The position numbers were made by a program, and so were the translations under genes. A DNA stretch of 64,000 nucleotides. Origin: Salinicola rhizosphaerae (lineage in GTDB: Bacteria > Pseudomonadota > Gammaproteobacteria > Pseudomonadales > Halomonadaceae). The DNA is taken from assembly GCF_014652715.1 (NCBI RefSeq), contig NZ_BMZI01000003.1, forward strand, positions 193,203-257,202. The letters run 5' to 3'. Positions 55,947 to 64,000 of the stretch are shown here, piece after piece. The notes below the pieces were generated by a model that was not told where the DNA came from, did not search any database, and saw nothing but the letters and a program-made list of their open reading frames with translations. How positions within the stretch are numbered: the first letter of the stretch is position 1; every line of letters begins with the position of its first letter.

Positions 55947-58759
55947 ATCGTTACCGATACACCATTGACGCCATGCACTGCCAAGGCTGCGTCAAGCGCA
56001 TGCGCGAGGCGATTCAGGCAGAGGACACCGACGCCGAAGTCAGCGGGGCCCCCGCCGAGAAGCGCCTTGAGGTCACATCCACGCTATCCGATACCCGCAT
56101 ACAGGCGCTGCTCGCCGACGCGGGTTATCCAGCCGACGAAGCCGTGTCGAAGCGATCCGCGGCGGCGCGTTCATTGACCGTGCCGGGGATGAACTGCCAA
56201 GGCTGCGTCAAGCGCATGCGCGAGGCGATCCAGGCAGAGGACGCCGACGCCGAGGTCAGCGGGGCCCCCGCAGAGAAGCGCCTTGACGTCACATCCACGC
56301 TATCCGACACCCGCATACAGGCGCTGCTCGCCGACGCCGGTTATCCCCCGCAGGACACGCCGACGATTGCGGATGGAGCAGAAGGCAATAGCGACCAACA
56401 TTTCTCGGAAGCACCGGCGCAAACGATCGCGAAGGGCCATGGCCGAGATGAGACAGACATCAACGGCATCGAGTCCGATTCAAGCGACACATCGCCCATG
56501 CAGCGGTTTTCGATCAGTGGCATGACCTGCGCCGGCTGCGTCAATGCCGTGCAGAAAGCGCTCGCGCGAACGCCCGGCGTGCAGCGCGCTCAGGTCAACT
56601 TCGCCAGTGAAACGGCACAGGTCAGCGGCAGCGCCTCCAGCGAGGCGCTGGTCGCCGCGGTGAAGTCGGCGGGCTACGGCGCGCAACCGATCGAGAATCT
56701 GCGCGAGGCCACCGCCCAGCGTCAACAAAACGCAGCCAGCCAGATGCGGCGCCATGCCATCGAATCTGCCGTCAGCCTCTCGCTCGGCATTCCGATGATG
56801 CTGGCGATGTTTTTCCACACGCCCCGGTTCGCCGGCGCGGAGCGTATCGTCTGGCTGGTCTTGGGTCTGGCGACACTCGGCGTTCTCGCCACGGCCGGCC
56901 GCCGTTTCTTCGACGGCGCATGGAAAGCGGCCCGCCATCATCAGGCCAACATGGATACGCTGATCGCGCTGGGCTCGGCTGCCGCCTGGCTCTATTCGAT
57001 GGCCGTCCTGCTGTTGCCGTCGGCGATTCCCGAAGGCGCTCGTCATCTGTACTTCGAGGCGTCATTGATGATCGTCGGCCTGATCGGTCTGGGGCAGACA
57101 CTGGAACTCCGTGCGCGAGGACGCACCAGCCAGGCGCTGTCCCGCCTTCTCGACCTGCAAAGCGCGACGGCGAGGGTGATCCGGGGAGAGGCTGACCAGG
57201 AAAGAGAGACCGAGGTTGATATCGAGGCCGTGGAAGTGGGCGACCGCATTCGCGTGCGCCCCGGTGAACGCCTGCCGGTCGATGGCGAGATCGAGACCGG
57301 CGACAGCTACCTCGATGAGTCGATGCTGACCGGCGAGCCGGAACCGGTGCACAAGCGCCCGGGAGACCGCGTCAGCGCCGGCACCGTCAACGGCCGCGGC
57401 AGCCTGATCTATCGCACGACGCAGGTCGGCGACGATACCCAGCTCGGGCGTATCGTCGATCAGGTCTCGCGCGCACAGGAGTCGCGCCCGCCCATCGGGG
57501 CGCTGGCCGACCGGGTCTCGGCGATATTCGTACCGAGCGTCATGATCGCCGCCGTGGTGACCGCGCTGATCTGGCTCAACGTCGGCCCGGCACCGCAGAT
57601 GATCCACATGCTGGTGGCCGCCACGACCGTATTGATCATCGCCTGCCCCTGCGCATTGGGACTCGCCACGCCGATTTCGACGATGATCGGCATCGGCAAG
57701 GCCGCCGAGTACGGCATCCTGATTCGCAGTGGGGAAGCCCTGCAGACGGCGAGTCGACTGACCACGCTGGTCGTCGATAAAACCGGCACGCTTACCGAGG
57801 GCAAGCCCAAGGTAACCGATGCCCGATACTGGCAGGACGAGTCGCTCGCCAAATCGGTCGCGGTGGCGCTCGAACGAGACTCGGAGCACCCGCTGGCAAC
57901 CGCGCTGCTTGCCTATCTCGGTGACGATACGACACCGTCGAAGATTCGGGATTTCGAAAGCCTGACCGGGCGTGGCGTTCGCGCGACGCTGGCTGACGGG
58001 CGTGTCGCGCTGCTGGGCAACGCTGCACTCATGCGGGAACAAGAGATCGATATTGCCACCGCCGAACGCGAAGCCATACAGTGGCAGTCGCAGGCCGCAA
58101 GCCTCATTCATCTCGCCGTCGATGGGCAGTTCGCGGCTCTTTACGGCGTCCGCGATGCCCTGCGTCACGACAGCCGGGAGGCGATCCAGCGGCTGCACGA
58201 TGCGGGCCTCAAGGTCGTCATGTTGAGCGGCGACGGTCAGGCCGCCGCTGATGCCATCGCCCGTGAGGCCGGTATCGACGACGTGCGCGCCGAGCTGATG
58301 CCGGGAGACAAGCAGGCCGCCATCCAGGCACTGCAGGCGCGTGGCGAACGCGTCGGTATGGTCGGCGACGGCATCAACGACGCCCCGGCGCTGGCGCAGG
58401 CCGAAGTGGGCTTCGCCATCGGCCAAGGCACCGATGTCGCGATCGAAAGCGCCGGCATCACGCTCATGCGCAACTCGCTGCACGGCGTTGGCGACGCCAT
58501 CGCCATCAGCCGGGCCACGCTCACCAATATCAAACAGAATCTGTGGGGCGCTTTCGGTTACAATTCGCTCGGCATCCCGATCGCCGCCGGCATCCTCTAT
58601 CCGTTCACGGGCATGCTGCTGTCGCCGATGATCGCGGCGCTGGCGATGTCGCTTTCCTCCGTCACCGTGGTGAGCAACGCCAACCGCCTGCGATTCTTCC
58701 GCCCCGATGCCGGCCGGCGCGACAAGACCGAATTCCAGGCTGAGGAAACATCCGCATGA
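55943..58759 (+). CDS. copA: Copper-exporting P1B-type ATPase, with duplicated N-terminal metal-binding domains
   Basis: A 938-residue P-type ATPase that pumps Cu+ out of the cytoplasm. Three N-terminal metal-binding domains carry MHCQGC, MNCQGC and MTCAGC. The first two are nearly identical (two differences in about 50 residues), implying a recent duplication of about 216 bp. The core has the transmembrane CPC motif ([13 protein letters not shown]), phosphorylation site [12 protein letters not shown], the nucleotide-binding HP motif ([10 protein letters not shown]), and [10 protein letters not shown]. The start at 55943 follows from the coupled MerR stop and GGAGG site. Regulated by the MerR protein upstream. 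Confidence 0.95.
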   Translation: MNRYRYTIDAMHCQGCVKRMREAIQAEDTDAEVSGAPAEKRLEVTSTLSDTRIQALLADAGYPADEAVSKRSAAARSLTVPGMNCQGCVKRMREAIQAEDADAEVSGAPAEKRLDVTSTLSDTRIQALLADAGYPPQDTPTIADGAEGNSDQHFSEAPAQTIAKGHGRDETDINGIESDSSDTSPMQRFSISGMTCAGCVNAVQKALARTPGVQRAQVNFASETAQVSGSASSEALVAAVKSAGYGAQPIENLREATAQRQQNAASQMRRHAIESAVSLSLGIPMMLAMFFHTPRFAGAERIVWLVLGLATLGVLATAGRRFFDGAWKAARHHQANMDTLIALGSAAAWLYSMAVLLLPSAIPEGARHLYFEASLMIVGLIGLGQTLELRARGRTSQALSRLLDLQSATARVIRGEADQERETEVDIEAVEVGDRIRVRPGERLPVDGEIETGDSYLDESMLTGEPEPVHKRPGDRVSAGTVNGRGSLIYRTTQVGDDTQLGRIVDQVSRAQESRPPIGALADRVSAIFVPSVMIAAVVTALIWLNVGPAPQMIHMLVAATTVLIIACPCALGLATPISTMIGIGKAAEYGILIRSGEALQTASRLTTLVVDKTGTLTEGKPKVTDARYWQDESLAKSVAVALERDSEHPLATALLAYLGDDTTPSKIRDFESLTGRGVRATLADGRVALLGNAALMREQEIDIATAEREAIQWQSQAASLIHLAVDGQFAALYGVRDALRHDSREAIQRLHDAGLKVVMLSGDGQAAADAIAREAGIDDVRAELMPGDKQAAIQALQARGERVGMVGDGINDAPALAQAEVGFAIGQGTDVAIESAGITLMRNSLHGVGDAIAISRATLTNIKQNLWGAFGYNSLGIPIAAGILYPFTGMLLSPMIAALAMSLSSVTVVSNANRLRFFRPDAGRRDKTEFQAEETSA

Positions 58760-58830
58760 CGCTACTGCTCAACACTCTCGGTATTGCCGTGATCCTTTTC
58801 ATCGTCTGGTGGTTCTGGCTGCGCGGTTGA
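58756..58830 (+). CDS. 24-residue membrane mini-protein coupled to copA
   Basis: A 24-codon ORF starting at ATG 58756, which overlaps the copA stop by four bases (ATGA). It encodes one hydrophobic helix ([17 protein letters not shown]). This resembles the N-terminal anchor of small copper-operon cupredoxins, but the ORF stops right after the helix. It is either a real mini-protein or a remnant of a truncated gene. Its stop codon lies in a strong hairpin. Confidence 0.45.
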   Translation: MTLLLNTLGIAVILFIVWWFWLRG

Positions 58831-58841
58831 GCCGCGCAGCC
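58817..58841 (+). terminator. Hairpin at the end of the copper operon
   Basis: A perfect 10-bp GC stem (GGCTGCGCGG at 58817-58826 with CCGCGCAGCC at 58832-58841) and a 5-base loop. It overlaps the mini-ORF stop codon. No T run follows, so it may be a Rho-dependent or mRNA-protecting end. Confidence 0.5.
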
Positions 58842-58895
58842 GGCGGAGAGGAACCTTGATCTCGCTAGGCGCCGCGACTGCCCCGCTCTTGCTCC

Positions 58896-59507
58896 TCAAC
58901 TTTGACTCACGCCGGTATAAAGTCCCGGACGATGATTGATGGTGAGGATGGCACTGAGCACCACGGCGCCGATGATCGAGTAGAGCACGTTGGTGACCGG
59001 CAGCACCGCAAACGCTATCAGCATGATCAGGGCGTCGAGCGCCATCTGCACCTTACCTGCACGCCAGCCGTACTTGTCCTGCAGGTAGACGGCGAGAATG
59101 TTGAATCCGCCGAGACTGCCGCGGTGGCGAAACAGGAACAGCACCCCGAGCCCGATCAGACTGCCGCCGGCCAGGGCGGCAAACAGCGGATTGACCTCGC
59201 CGATGGTCAGCCAACCCGGCAGCATCCAGGAGATCCAGGAGAGTAGCGCCACGGCGGCGAAGGTCTTGAAGGTGAAATGGTGCCCGACACGGCGCCAGGC
59301 GAGCCAGTAGAAAGGCAGATTGACGACGAAGAAGACGGGTCCGAAGCTCCACCCGGTCACATAGGTGATCAGCAGCGCCATCCCCGCCGTGCTGCCGATC
59401 AGAATCTCCGCGTGATGATAGATCGCGAGCCCCAGCGCGGCGCAGGTCGACCCCAGAATGATAGCCAGCACGTCCTCGTACGGACGATGGCGATGCACCG
59501 ATTCCAT
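58896..59507 (-). CDS. YitT family membrane protein
   Basis: A 203-residue protein with five or six hydrophobic helices and the YitT/DUF161 pattern. Typical segments are LGLAIYHHAEILIGSTAGMA near the N-terminus and FNILAVYLQDKYGWRAGKVQ near the C-terminus. It lacks the C-terminal soluble DUF2179 domain that many family members carry. Function is unknown. It is convergent with the copper operon and is followed by recJ on the same strand after a 155-bp gap. Confidence 0.9.
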   Translation of the reverse strand: MESVHRHRPYEDVLAIILGSTCAALGLAIYHHAEILIGSTAGMALLITYVTGWSFGPVFFVVNLPFYWLAWRRVGHHFTFKTFAAVALLSWISWMLPGWLTIGEVNPLFAALAGGSLIGLGVLFLFRHRGSLGGFNILAVYLQDKYGWRAGKVQMALDALIMLIAFAVLPVTNVLYSIIGAVVLSAILTINHRPGLYTGVSQS

Positions 59508-59662
59508 TGCATGATCCTTGTTCTATTCGTGCCGCCGGATAGGCAGCCGTGAGTCTCAGACGGCGCTTGTGGCGCTCAGGCCAGATTATAGCGACAAGCG
59601 GTCGCGACAGAAGTCTCGGCGGCGCGACGAAGGGAAGGAGGCAGGAAGAGAGGTCGCGCGAT

Positions 59663-61468
59663 TCAGCGCCGTTCGGCGTGCTCGACCATCAGCTGTAGAG
59701 ACTCGCGCCCTTTCCAGCGGTTGCGAGAGAGCTTGAAGGCGCAGCGCACGCGGTCGCCGACGGCGATCGGCAGGCGCTCTCCGGGGTTGAGCGCCCGAAA
59801 CCAGATCGCGCGACAGACGACGCCCTCCCGCGAGAGCTCCAGCATCAGATGATTGCCCTCGGCGCCGACGGCGCGAAGCTGTTCGACGAAGAACTCACCC
59901 TCGAACAGCGGCGCATCGAACTCGCGACCGTAGGGGGCCAGCGCGTCCAGCTCATCCAGCGTCGCCAACGTCAGCTGGTGCGCTGCAAGCTCACCGTCGG
60001 TCAACACGACGGGGTAGAGCTCGCGCTCGCCAAGCTGTTCGCTAACGGCCTGTAGAAAAGCCTCCCGAAACGTTTCCAGCTCGGCAAGCGGGACGCCGAC
60101 ACCGGCAGCGCCGCGGTGCCCGCCGAATCGCGGCAGGCTCGTGGGCGCCAGTTCGTGGGCTCGCTGCAGCGCATCGCGCAGATGCAGTGCCTCGATGGAG
60201 CGGCCGGAGCCGGTCAGCATCTCCGGCGCGGTCGCCGGTGTCAGTACCAGCGTCGGCCGGCCGTAGGACTGGACCAGACGTGAGGCGACGATGCCCTGCA
60301 CGCCGGCGTGCCCTTCCGGCAGATGCACGATCAGCGCCGGCTGGTCGGCGGCGAGTTGGGCCGCGGCCAGCGTACGGGCGCTCTCGACCATCTCCGCTTC
60401 CAGCGCTTTCCGCGCCTGATTGTCATCATCGAGTACCTGAAGATGCTGGCGGGCAATGGCGTCATCGGCGGCAAGCATGAAGTGCAGCGCCGCGTAGGGG
60501 TCGTCCAGCCGCGAACGGGCATTGATCCTCGGCCCCATCTGAAAAGCCAGCGTCTCGGCATCGAACGGCACGCTGTCGGCGCCGAGACGCTCTGCCATCA
60601 CGCGCCAGCAGGCCGACTCCATCTGATTGATCAGTTTGAGTCCCGTCGTGACGACGGCGCGGTTGGCCGCGCTGGCGCCGAGCGAGACGCAATCGGCCAC
60701 GGTGCCCAGCGCCACGTAGGAGAGCCACGGCGAGAGTTTCGGCGTCGACGTCGAGAGCACGCCCTGCTCGACCATGACCGAGCGGGTCAGCGACATCATC
60801 AGCCAGGCCACCATGCAGCCGGCAATGGTCTTGTCCGGATAGCCGCAATCAGACCGCGTCGGGTTGATGGTGGCATAGGCGGATGCCGGTGGCCCCTCGA
60901 CCGGCAGTGCGTGATGGTCGGTCACCACGACATCGATGCCGGCCTCTCTCAGCCGCGCGATACGCGGCTCGTCGGACGAGCCACAGTCGGCAGTGATGAC
61001 CAGGCTCGGCCGTGGCTTCAACGCCAGCGTGCGCTCGACCAGCGGCAGGCTGATGCCGTAACCATCGTTGATCCGATGGCCGATCAGGCTGTGGAGACGC
61101 GACGCGGGCACGCCGAATAGCTCGGTCAGCGAGCGCAGGATGACGACGTGCGAGGTGATGCCGTCGACATCGTAGTCGGTCAGGATACCGATGTGCTCGC
61201 CGTCATTGACAGCGCGGGCGATGCGCTCGGCGCCGCGCCGCGAATCGCGGAGCCGCTCGGGATGGGAGAGATAACGCAGCGCCGGCGCAGTCAGTGCCTC
61301 CAATGGGCCCTCGTGACCCTGAAGGCGCCCGGCCAGAATCCGCGCCTGCAGCTCGCTGGAGCCGCTCGCCAGCGCGGCGCGATAGATCGTCTCGTCACGG
61401 GGGCGGGACTGGATCCGCCGCCGCGTGGGGTCGTTGACGATCTTGCCGCTCGTCTCGTCCATCGCCAC
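59663..61468 (-). CDS. recJ: Single-stranded-DNA-specific exonuclease RecJ
   Basis: A 601-residue DHH-family 5'-3' exonuclease. Motif I is TDYDVDGITS, motif III is VTDHHALP with the DHH triad, and the DHHA1 domain has GHAGVQGIVASRL. Where E. coli RecJ has VDNGISS, this protein has TADCGSSD, a divergence in motif II. It acts in recombination and mismatch repair. Start at 61468 lies two bases after the thrC stop, so the genes are probably cotranscribed; ATG 61462 is an alternative. Confidence 0.92.
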   Translation of the reverse strand: MAMDETSGKIVNDPTRRRIQSRPRDETIYRAALASGSSELQARILAGRLQGHEGPLEALTAPALRYLSHPERLRDSRRGAERIARAVNDGEHIGILTDYDVDGITSHVVILRSLTELFGVPASRLHSLIGHRINDGYGISLPLVERTLALKPRPSLVITADCGSSDEPRIARLREAGIDVVVTDHHALPVEGPPASAYATINPTRSDCGYPDKTIAGCMVAWLMMSLTRSVMVEQGVLSTSTPKLSPWLSYVALGTVADCVSLGASAANRAVVTTGLKLINQMESACWRVMAERLGADSVPFDAETLAFQMGPRINARSRLDDPYAALHFMLAADDAIARQHLQVLDDDNQARKALEAEMVESARTLAAAQLAADQPALIVHLPEGHAGVQGIVASRLVQSYGRPTLVLTPATAPEMLTGSGRSIEALHLRDALQRAHELAPTSLPRFGGHRGAAGVGVPLAELETFREAFLQAVSEQLGERELYPVVLTDGELAAHQLTLATLDELDALAPYGREFDAPLFEGEFFVEQLRAVGAEGNHLMLELSREGVVCRAIWFRALNPGERLPIAVGDRVRCAFKLSRNRWKGRESLQLMVEHAERR

Positions 61469-61470
61469 GC

Positions 61471-62859
61471 TCAGCGGCGATTTTCGGCGACGAACGCCTG
61501 CACCGCCGAGAGCTCCGCCGGCAGCACGCGGTAGCGTTCCTCACGCTCCAGCAGGTCGTCCATGTGCGCCGGCAGCGGGACGCCGGAGAACCCCGCCTTG
61601 ACCACCGCTTCGGCGAACTTGGCCGGATGCGCGGTCGCCAGCGTGATCATCGGTGTCGATTGGTCTGCTCGCACCTGCTCGACGGCACGATAGCCGGTAG
61701 CGGTGTGCGGATCGAGTAGCTCCTTGGTGCGATGATGCGCCTCGCGAATCGCCTCGAGGATGGTGTCATCATCGACGCTGAAACTCGAAAACTTCTCGCG
61801 CAGCCTGGCAAGCGGCGCCTCGGCGAGCGCTGCCGGCTCGCGCTGGAAGCGCTCCAGCAGCTCGCGTACCGCGTTGCCGTCGCGATCGTAGGCATCGAAC
61901 AGTAGCCGTTCGAAATTCGACGACACCACGATATCCATCGATGGCGCGAGCGTTGCCGCCAGTTCACGCTTGGAGAAGTCGTTGTCGGCAATCGTCCGAT
62001 GCAGGATGTCGTTGGCGTTGGTGGCGATGATGAACTGCTTGACCGGCAACCCCATCCGATAGGCCATATAACCGGCGAAGAGGTTACCGAAATTGGCCGA
62101 GGGCACGCAGAAACTCACCTCACGGTGCGGCGCACCGAGAGCGACGCCCGAGGCGACGTAGTAGACGATCTGGGCCATGATCCGCGCCCAGTTGATCGAG
62201 TTGACCGCCACCAGACGTGTGCCTTCGAGAAAGGCCTGATCGGCGAAGCTCGCCTTGACCATCGCCTGGGCATCATCGAAGTTACCTTCGATGGCGATAT
62301 TGAAGACGTTGTCGGCCAGCACCGTGGTCATCTGCCGACGCTGCACTTCGGAGACCCGGTTGTGCGGGTGCAGGATGAAGATGTCGAGATGATCGCAGTG
62401 ACGGCAGCCTTCGATGGCCGCGGAACCCGTATCGCCGGAGGTCGCCCCCATGATCACGGCGCGCTCGTCGCGCTTGGCCAGGAAGTGATCGAGAATGCGT
62501 CCCAACAACTGCAGCGCGACATCCTTGAACGCCAAAGTCGGGCCGTGGAACAGCTCGAGCAGGAAGTGGTTGTCGCCGAGCTGATTGAGCGGCACGACCG
62601 TATCGTGGCTGAACGTCGCGTAGGCATCGCGCACCAGACCTCGGAAGGTCTCGTCGTCGATCTCGCCACCGACGTAGGGTTTCATTACCCGAAACGCGAT
62701 CTCGGCGTACGACAATCCAGCCATCCCCGCGAGCTCGTCACGCGACAGCTGCGGTACCGTCTCGGGAACGTAGAGCCCGCCGTCGCTGGCCATGCCGGTC
62801 AGCACCACTTCCTCGAAACTCAGCGCCGGCGCCTGCCCGCGCGTACTGATGTAACGCAT
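61471..62859 (-). CDS. thrC: Threonine synthase
   Basis: A 462-residue PLP enzyme that converts O-phosphohomoserine to L-threonine. The N-terminal RYISTRGQAPALSFEEVVL and the PLP-lysine segment GPTLAFKDVALQLLGR are diagnostic. ATSGDTGSAAIEGCR and SFCVPSANFGNLFAGYMAYR complete the phosphate-binding and active-site regions. It lies between hom and recJ on the same strand. A gap of 166 bp with a heptamer array separates it from hom. Confidence 0.95.
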   Translation of the reverse strand: MRYISTRGQAPALSFEEVVLTGMASDGGLYVPETVPQLSRDELAGMAGLSYAEIAFRVMKPYVGGEIDDETFRGLVRDAYATFSHDTVVPLNQLGDNHFLLELFHGPTLAFKDVALQLLGRILDHFLAKRDERAVIMGATSGDTGSAAIEGCRHCDHLDIFILHPHNRVSEVQRRQMTTVLADNVFNIAIEGNFDDAQAMVKASFADQAFLEGTRLVAVNSINWARIMAQIVYYVASGVALGAPHREVSFCVPSANFGNLFAGYMAYRMGLPVKQFIIATNANDILHRTIADNDFSKRELAATLAPSMDIVVSSNFERLLFDAYDRDGNAVRELLERFQREPAALAEAPLARLREKFSSFSVDDDTILEAIREAHHRTKELLDPHTATGYRAVEQVRADQSTPMITLATAHPAKFAEAVVKAGFSGVPLPAHMDDLLEREERYRVLPAELSAVQAFVAENRR

Positions 62860-62975
62860 GCTTCACTCCGTGAGTGGCGAGCCTGAGCCGCGAGCGGCGA
62901 GCTGCCTTGTCGCCATTGCCAGCGCGGCCGGCTCCGGACGTGTTGAATCGACTACCTCTGCTTCACCGATCTGGC

Positions 62976-63020
62976 GCTCGTCGCTCGTCGCTCGTCGCTC
63001 GTCGCTCGTCGCTCGTCGCT
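62976..63020. repeat. Heptamer tandem repeat (GCTCGTC), about 6.4 copies
   Basis: A perfect run of the 7-bp unit GCTCGTC over 45 bp. It begins about 5 bp after the hom stop codon, in the hom-thrC gap. The reverse-complement unit can be read CGAGCGA and shares the CGAG start with the CGAGATG array near fadH. Degenerate copies of CGAGCGG-type words lie at 62870-62915. Confidence 0.95.
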
Positions 63021-63025
63021 AAAGG

Positions 63026-64000
63026 CTATTCCTGCTCGTCCAGGGACTCGACGCGGATCCGCGTCACAGGCCCGGCGATATCGGCGAGCGATTCCAGCTG
63101 GCGAATCGCTTCGTTCATGTGCTGTTCCCGGGTGCGATGCGTCATGAGGATGATCGGCACCAGTTCGCCCTCGGTCGCCTCCTTCTGGATGATCGCCTCG
63201 ATCGAGATCCCCTGTTCGGAGAGGATCGTCGCCACGCGCGCGAGCACGCCCGGACGGTCGACGGCCAGAAGACGCAGATAGTAGGCCGTGACGATCTCTT
63301 CCATGGGCAGGATCGGCAGCGCGTTGGCTTCGTCATTGACGCCGCTGAATGCGAGATAGGGCACACGATAGTGATGGTCGGTGGCGATGTTCCGCGCCAC
63401 GTCGAGCAGATCGGCGACAACGGCAGACGCGGTTGGCTCGGCCCCGGCACCGGCGCCGTAGAAGAGCGTCGGGCCGACGGCATCGCCCATGACGGCGATG
63501 GCGTTCTTGACACCGTGCACATTGGCGAGCAGCCGTTCCTTCGGAATCAGCGTCGGGTGAACGCGCAGTTCCACACCGTTGTCGCTGCGCCGGGTGATAC
63601 CCAGATGCTTGATGGTGTAGCCGAGGTTGTCCGCCTGCTCCACGTCCTCGGCCGTAATGCGCGCGATACCCTCGGTATAGGCATGCTCGAACTGCAGCGG
63701 CATGCCGAAGGCGATGGAGGCCAGAATCGTCAATTTATGCGCGGCGTCGATGCCCTCGACGTCGAAGGTCGGGTCCGCCTCGGCATAGCCCAGCGCCTGC
63801 GCCTCGGCGAGCACATCGTCGAAGGCGCGCCCTTCGTCCCGCATGTGAGTGAGGATGTAGTTGCCGGTGCCGTTGATGATGCCGGCGAGCCACTGGATGC
63901 GGTTACCGCCAAGCCCCTCGCGCAGCGACTTGATCACCGGAATGCCGCCGGCAACCGCCGCTTCGAAGGCGACGATCACGCCCTTCTTGTGTGCGGCCCG
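63026..64000 (-). CDS. hom: Homoserine dehydrogenase (C-terminal part; 5' end outside window)
   Basis: The last 324 residues of homoserine dehydrogenase, which reduces aspartate semialdehyde to homoserine. The frame stays open through base 64000, so the NAD-binding N-terminus lies beyond the window. Visible are the catalytic segment WLAGIINGTGNYILTHMRDE, the substrate-binding YAEADPTFDVEGIDAAHKL, and a C-terminal ACT domain (about the last 85 residues, LAVDRPGVLARVATILSEQG) for threonine feedback. It forms a hom-thrC-recJ cluster, the usual order in pseudomonad-type genomes. Confidence 0.95.
   Translation of the reverse strand, partial: RAAHKKGVIVAFEAAVAGGIPVIKSLREGLGGNRIQWLAGIINGTGNYILTHMRDEGRAFDDVLAEAQALGYAEADPTFDVEGIDAAHKLTILASIAFGMPLQFEHAYTEGIARITAEDVEQADNLGYTIKHLGITRRSDNGVELRVHPTLIPKERLLANVHGVKNAIAVMGDAVGPTLFYGAGAGAEPTASAVVADLLDVARNIATDHHYRVPYLAFSGVNDEANALPILPMEEIVTAYYLRLLAVDRPGVLARVATILSEQGISIEAIIQKEATEGELVPIILMTHRTREQHMNEAIRQLESLADIAGPVTRIRVESLDEQE

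Noticed and set aside
57062-58483. A 473-codon minus-strand ORF
   Set aside because: Antisense of copA.

Overview
The window is a GC-rich, gene-dense stretch of a gammaproteobacterial chromosome. Protein content points to a halophilic or halotolerant member of the Oceanospirillales, most likely Halomonadaceae (Halomonas, Salinicola or a relative). The evidence is an Mrp/Pha-type Na+/H+ antiporter operon with fused subunits A and B, an acid-rich RpoD, the rpsF-rpsR-(membrane protein)-rplI-dnaB order, and a CrbS/acetate-symporter module. The genus is an inference. No prophage, transposase, integrase, rRNA operon or CRISPR array was seen; this is mostly core chromosome with a few accessory islands.

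Layout. 1-4.7 kb: Mrp antiporter operon (AB fused, C, D, E, F, G). 4.8-7.4 kb: ferrochelatase and an iron-sulfur photolyase/cryptochrome, divergently transcribed from a region with a perfect inverted repeat, a likely light- or oxidative-stress-controlled pair. 7.6-8.5 kb: two small conserved unknowns. 8.6-16 kb: leftward translation and RNA block (rnr-rlmB; rpsF-rpsR-membrane protein-rplI; dnaB). 16.2-16.6 kb: three tandem tRNA-Leu(CAG) genes. 16.8-18 kb: a membrane-anchored DNA/RNA nuclease and a stand-alone AsnC/RAM-domain protein. 18-23 kb: the stress module prkA-yeaH-spoVR with an RpoS-like promoter. 23.3-26.7 kb: threonine aldolase and 2,4-dienoyl-CoA reductase, with a 15-copy heptamer array upstream. 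27-27.6 kb: five-gene tRNA Asp/Val operon. 27.7-31 kb: alpha/beta hydrolase, HpxO-like urate hydroxylase, ttcA. 30.9-40 kb: acetate module (exonuclease, DUF294 protein, ActP-like symporter, DUF4212 subunit, divergent CrbS-like hybrid kinase). 40-45 kb: rpsU, dnaG and rpoD in the order of the macromolecular-synthesis locus, preceded by a palindromic intergenic element. 45.2-48 kb: tsaD, plsY, folB, folK. 48-50.2 kb: a BaeSR-like two-component system. 50.3-53.5 kb: a 1065-residue cysteine-free protein that resembles type III translocators but has no secretion genes beside it. 53.9-55.2 kb: FadL. 55.5-58.8 kb: MerR regulator, copper ATPase with a duplicated metal-binding domain, and a coupled 24-codon ORF. 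58.9-64 kb: YitT, RecJ, ThrC and the C-terminal part of homoserine dehydrogenase.

The functional themes are salt and pH homeostasis (Mrp), stress survival (PrkA/SpoVR, BaeSR), acetate and fatty-acid use (ActP/CrbS, FadL, FadH), copper efflux, and core information processing. The most unusual items are the orphan 1065-residue protein, the two related heptamer arrays, the palindromic element upstream of the rpoD terminator, the recently duplicated CopA metal-binding domain with its coupled mini-ORF, and the hemH/photolyase divergent promoter. All functional calls rest on reading the sequence and on family knowledge; no database search was run.
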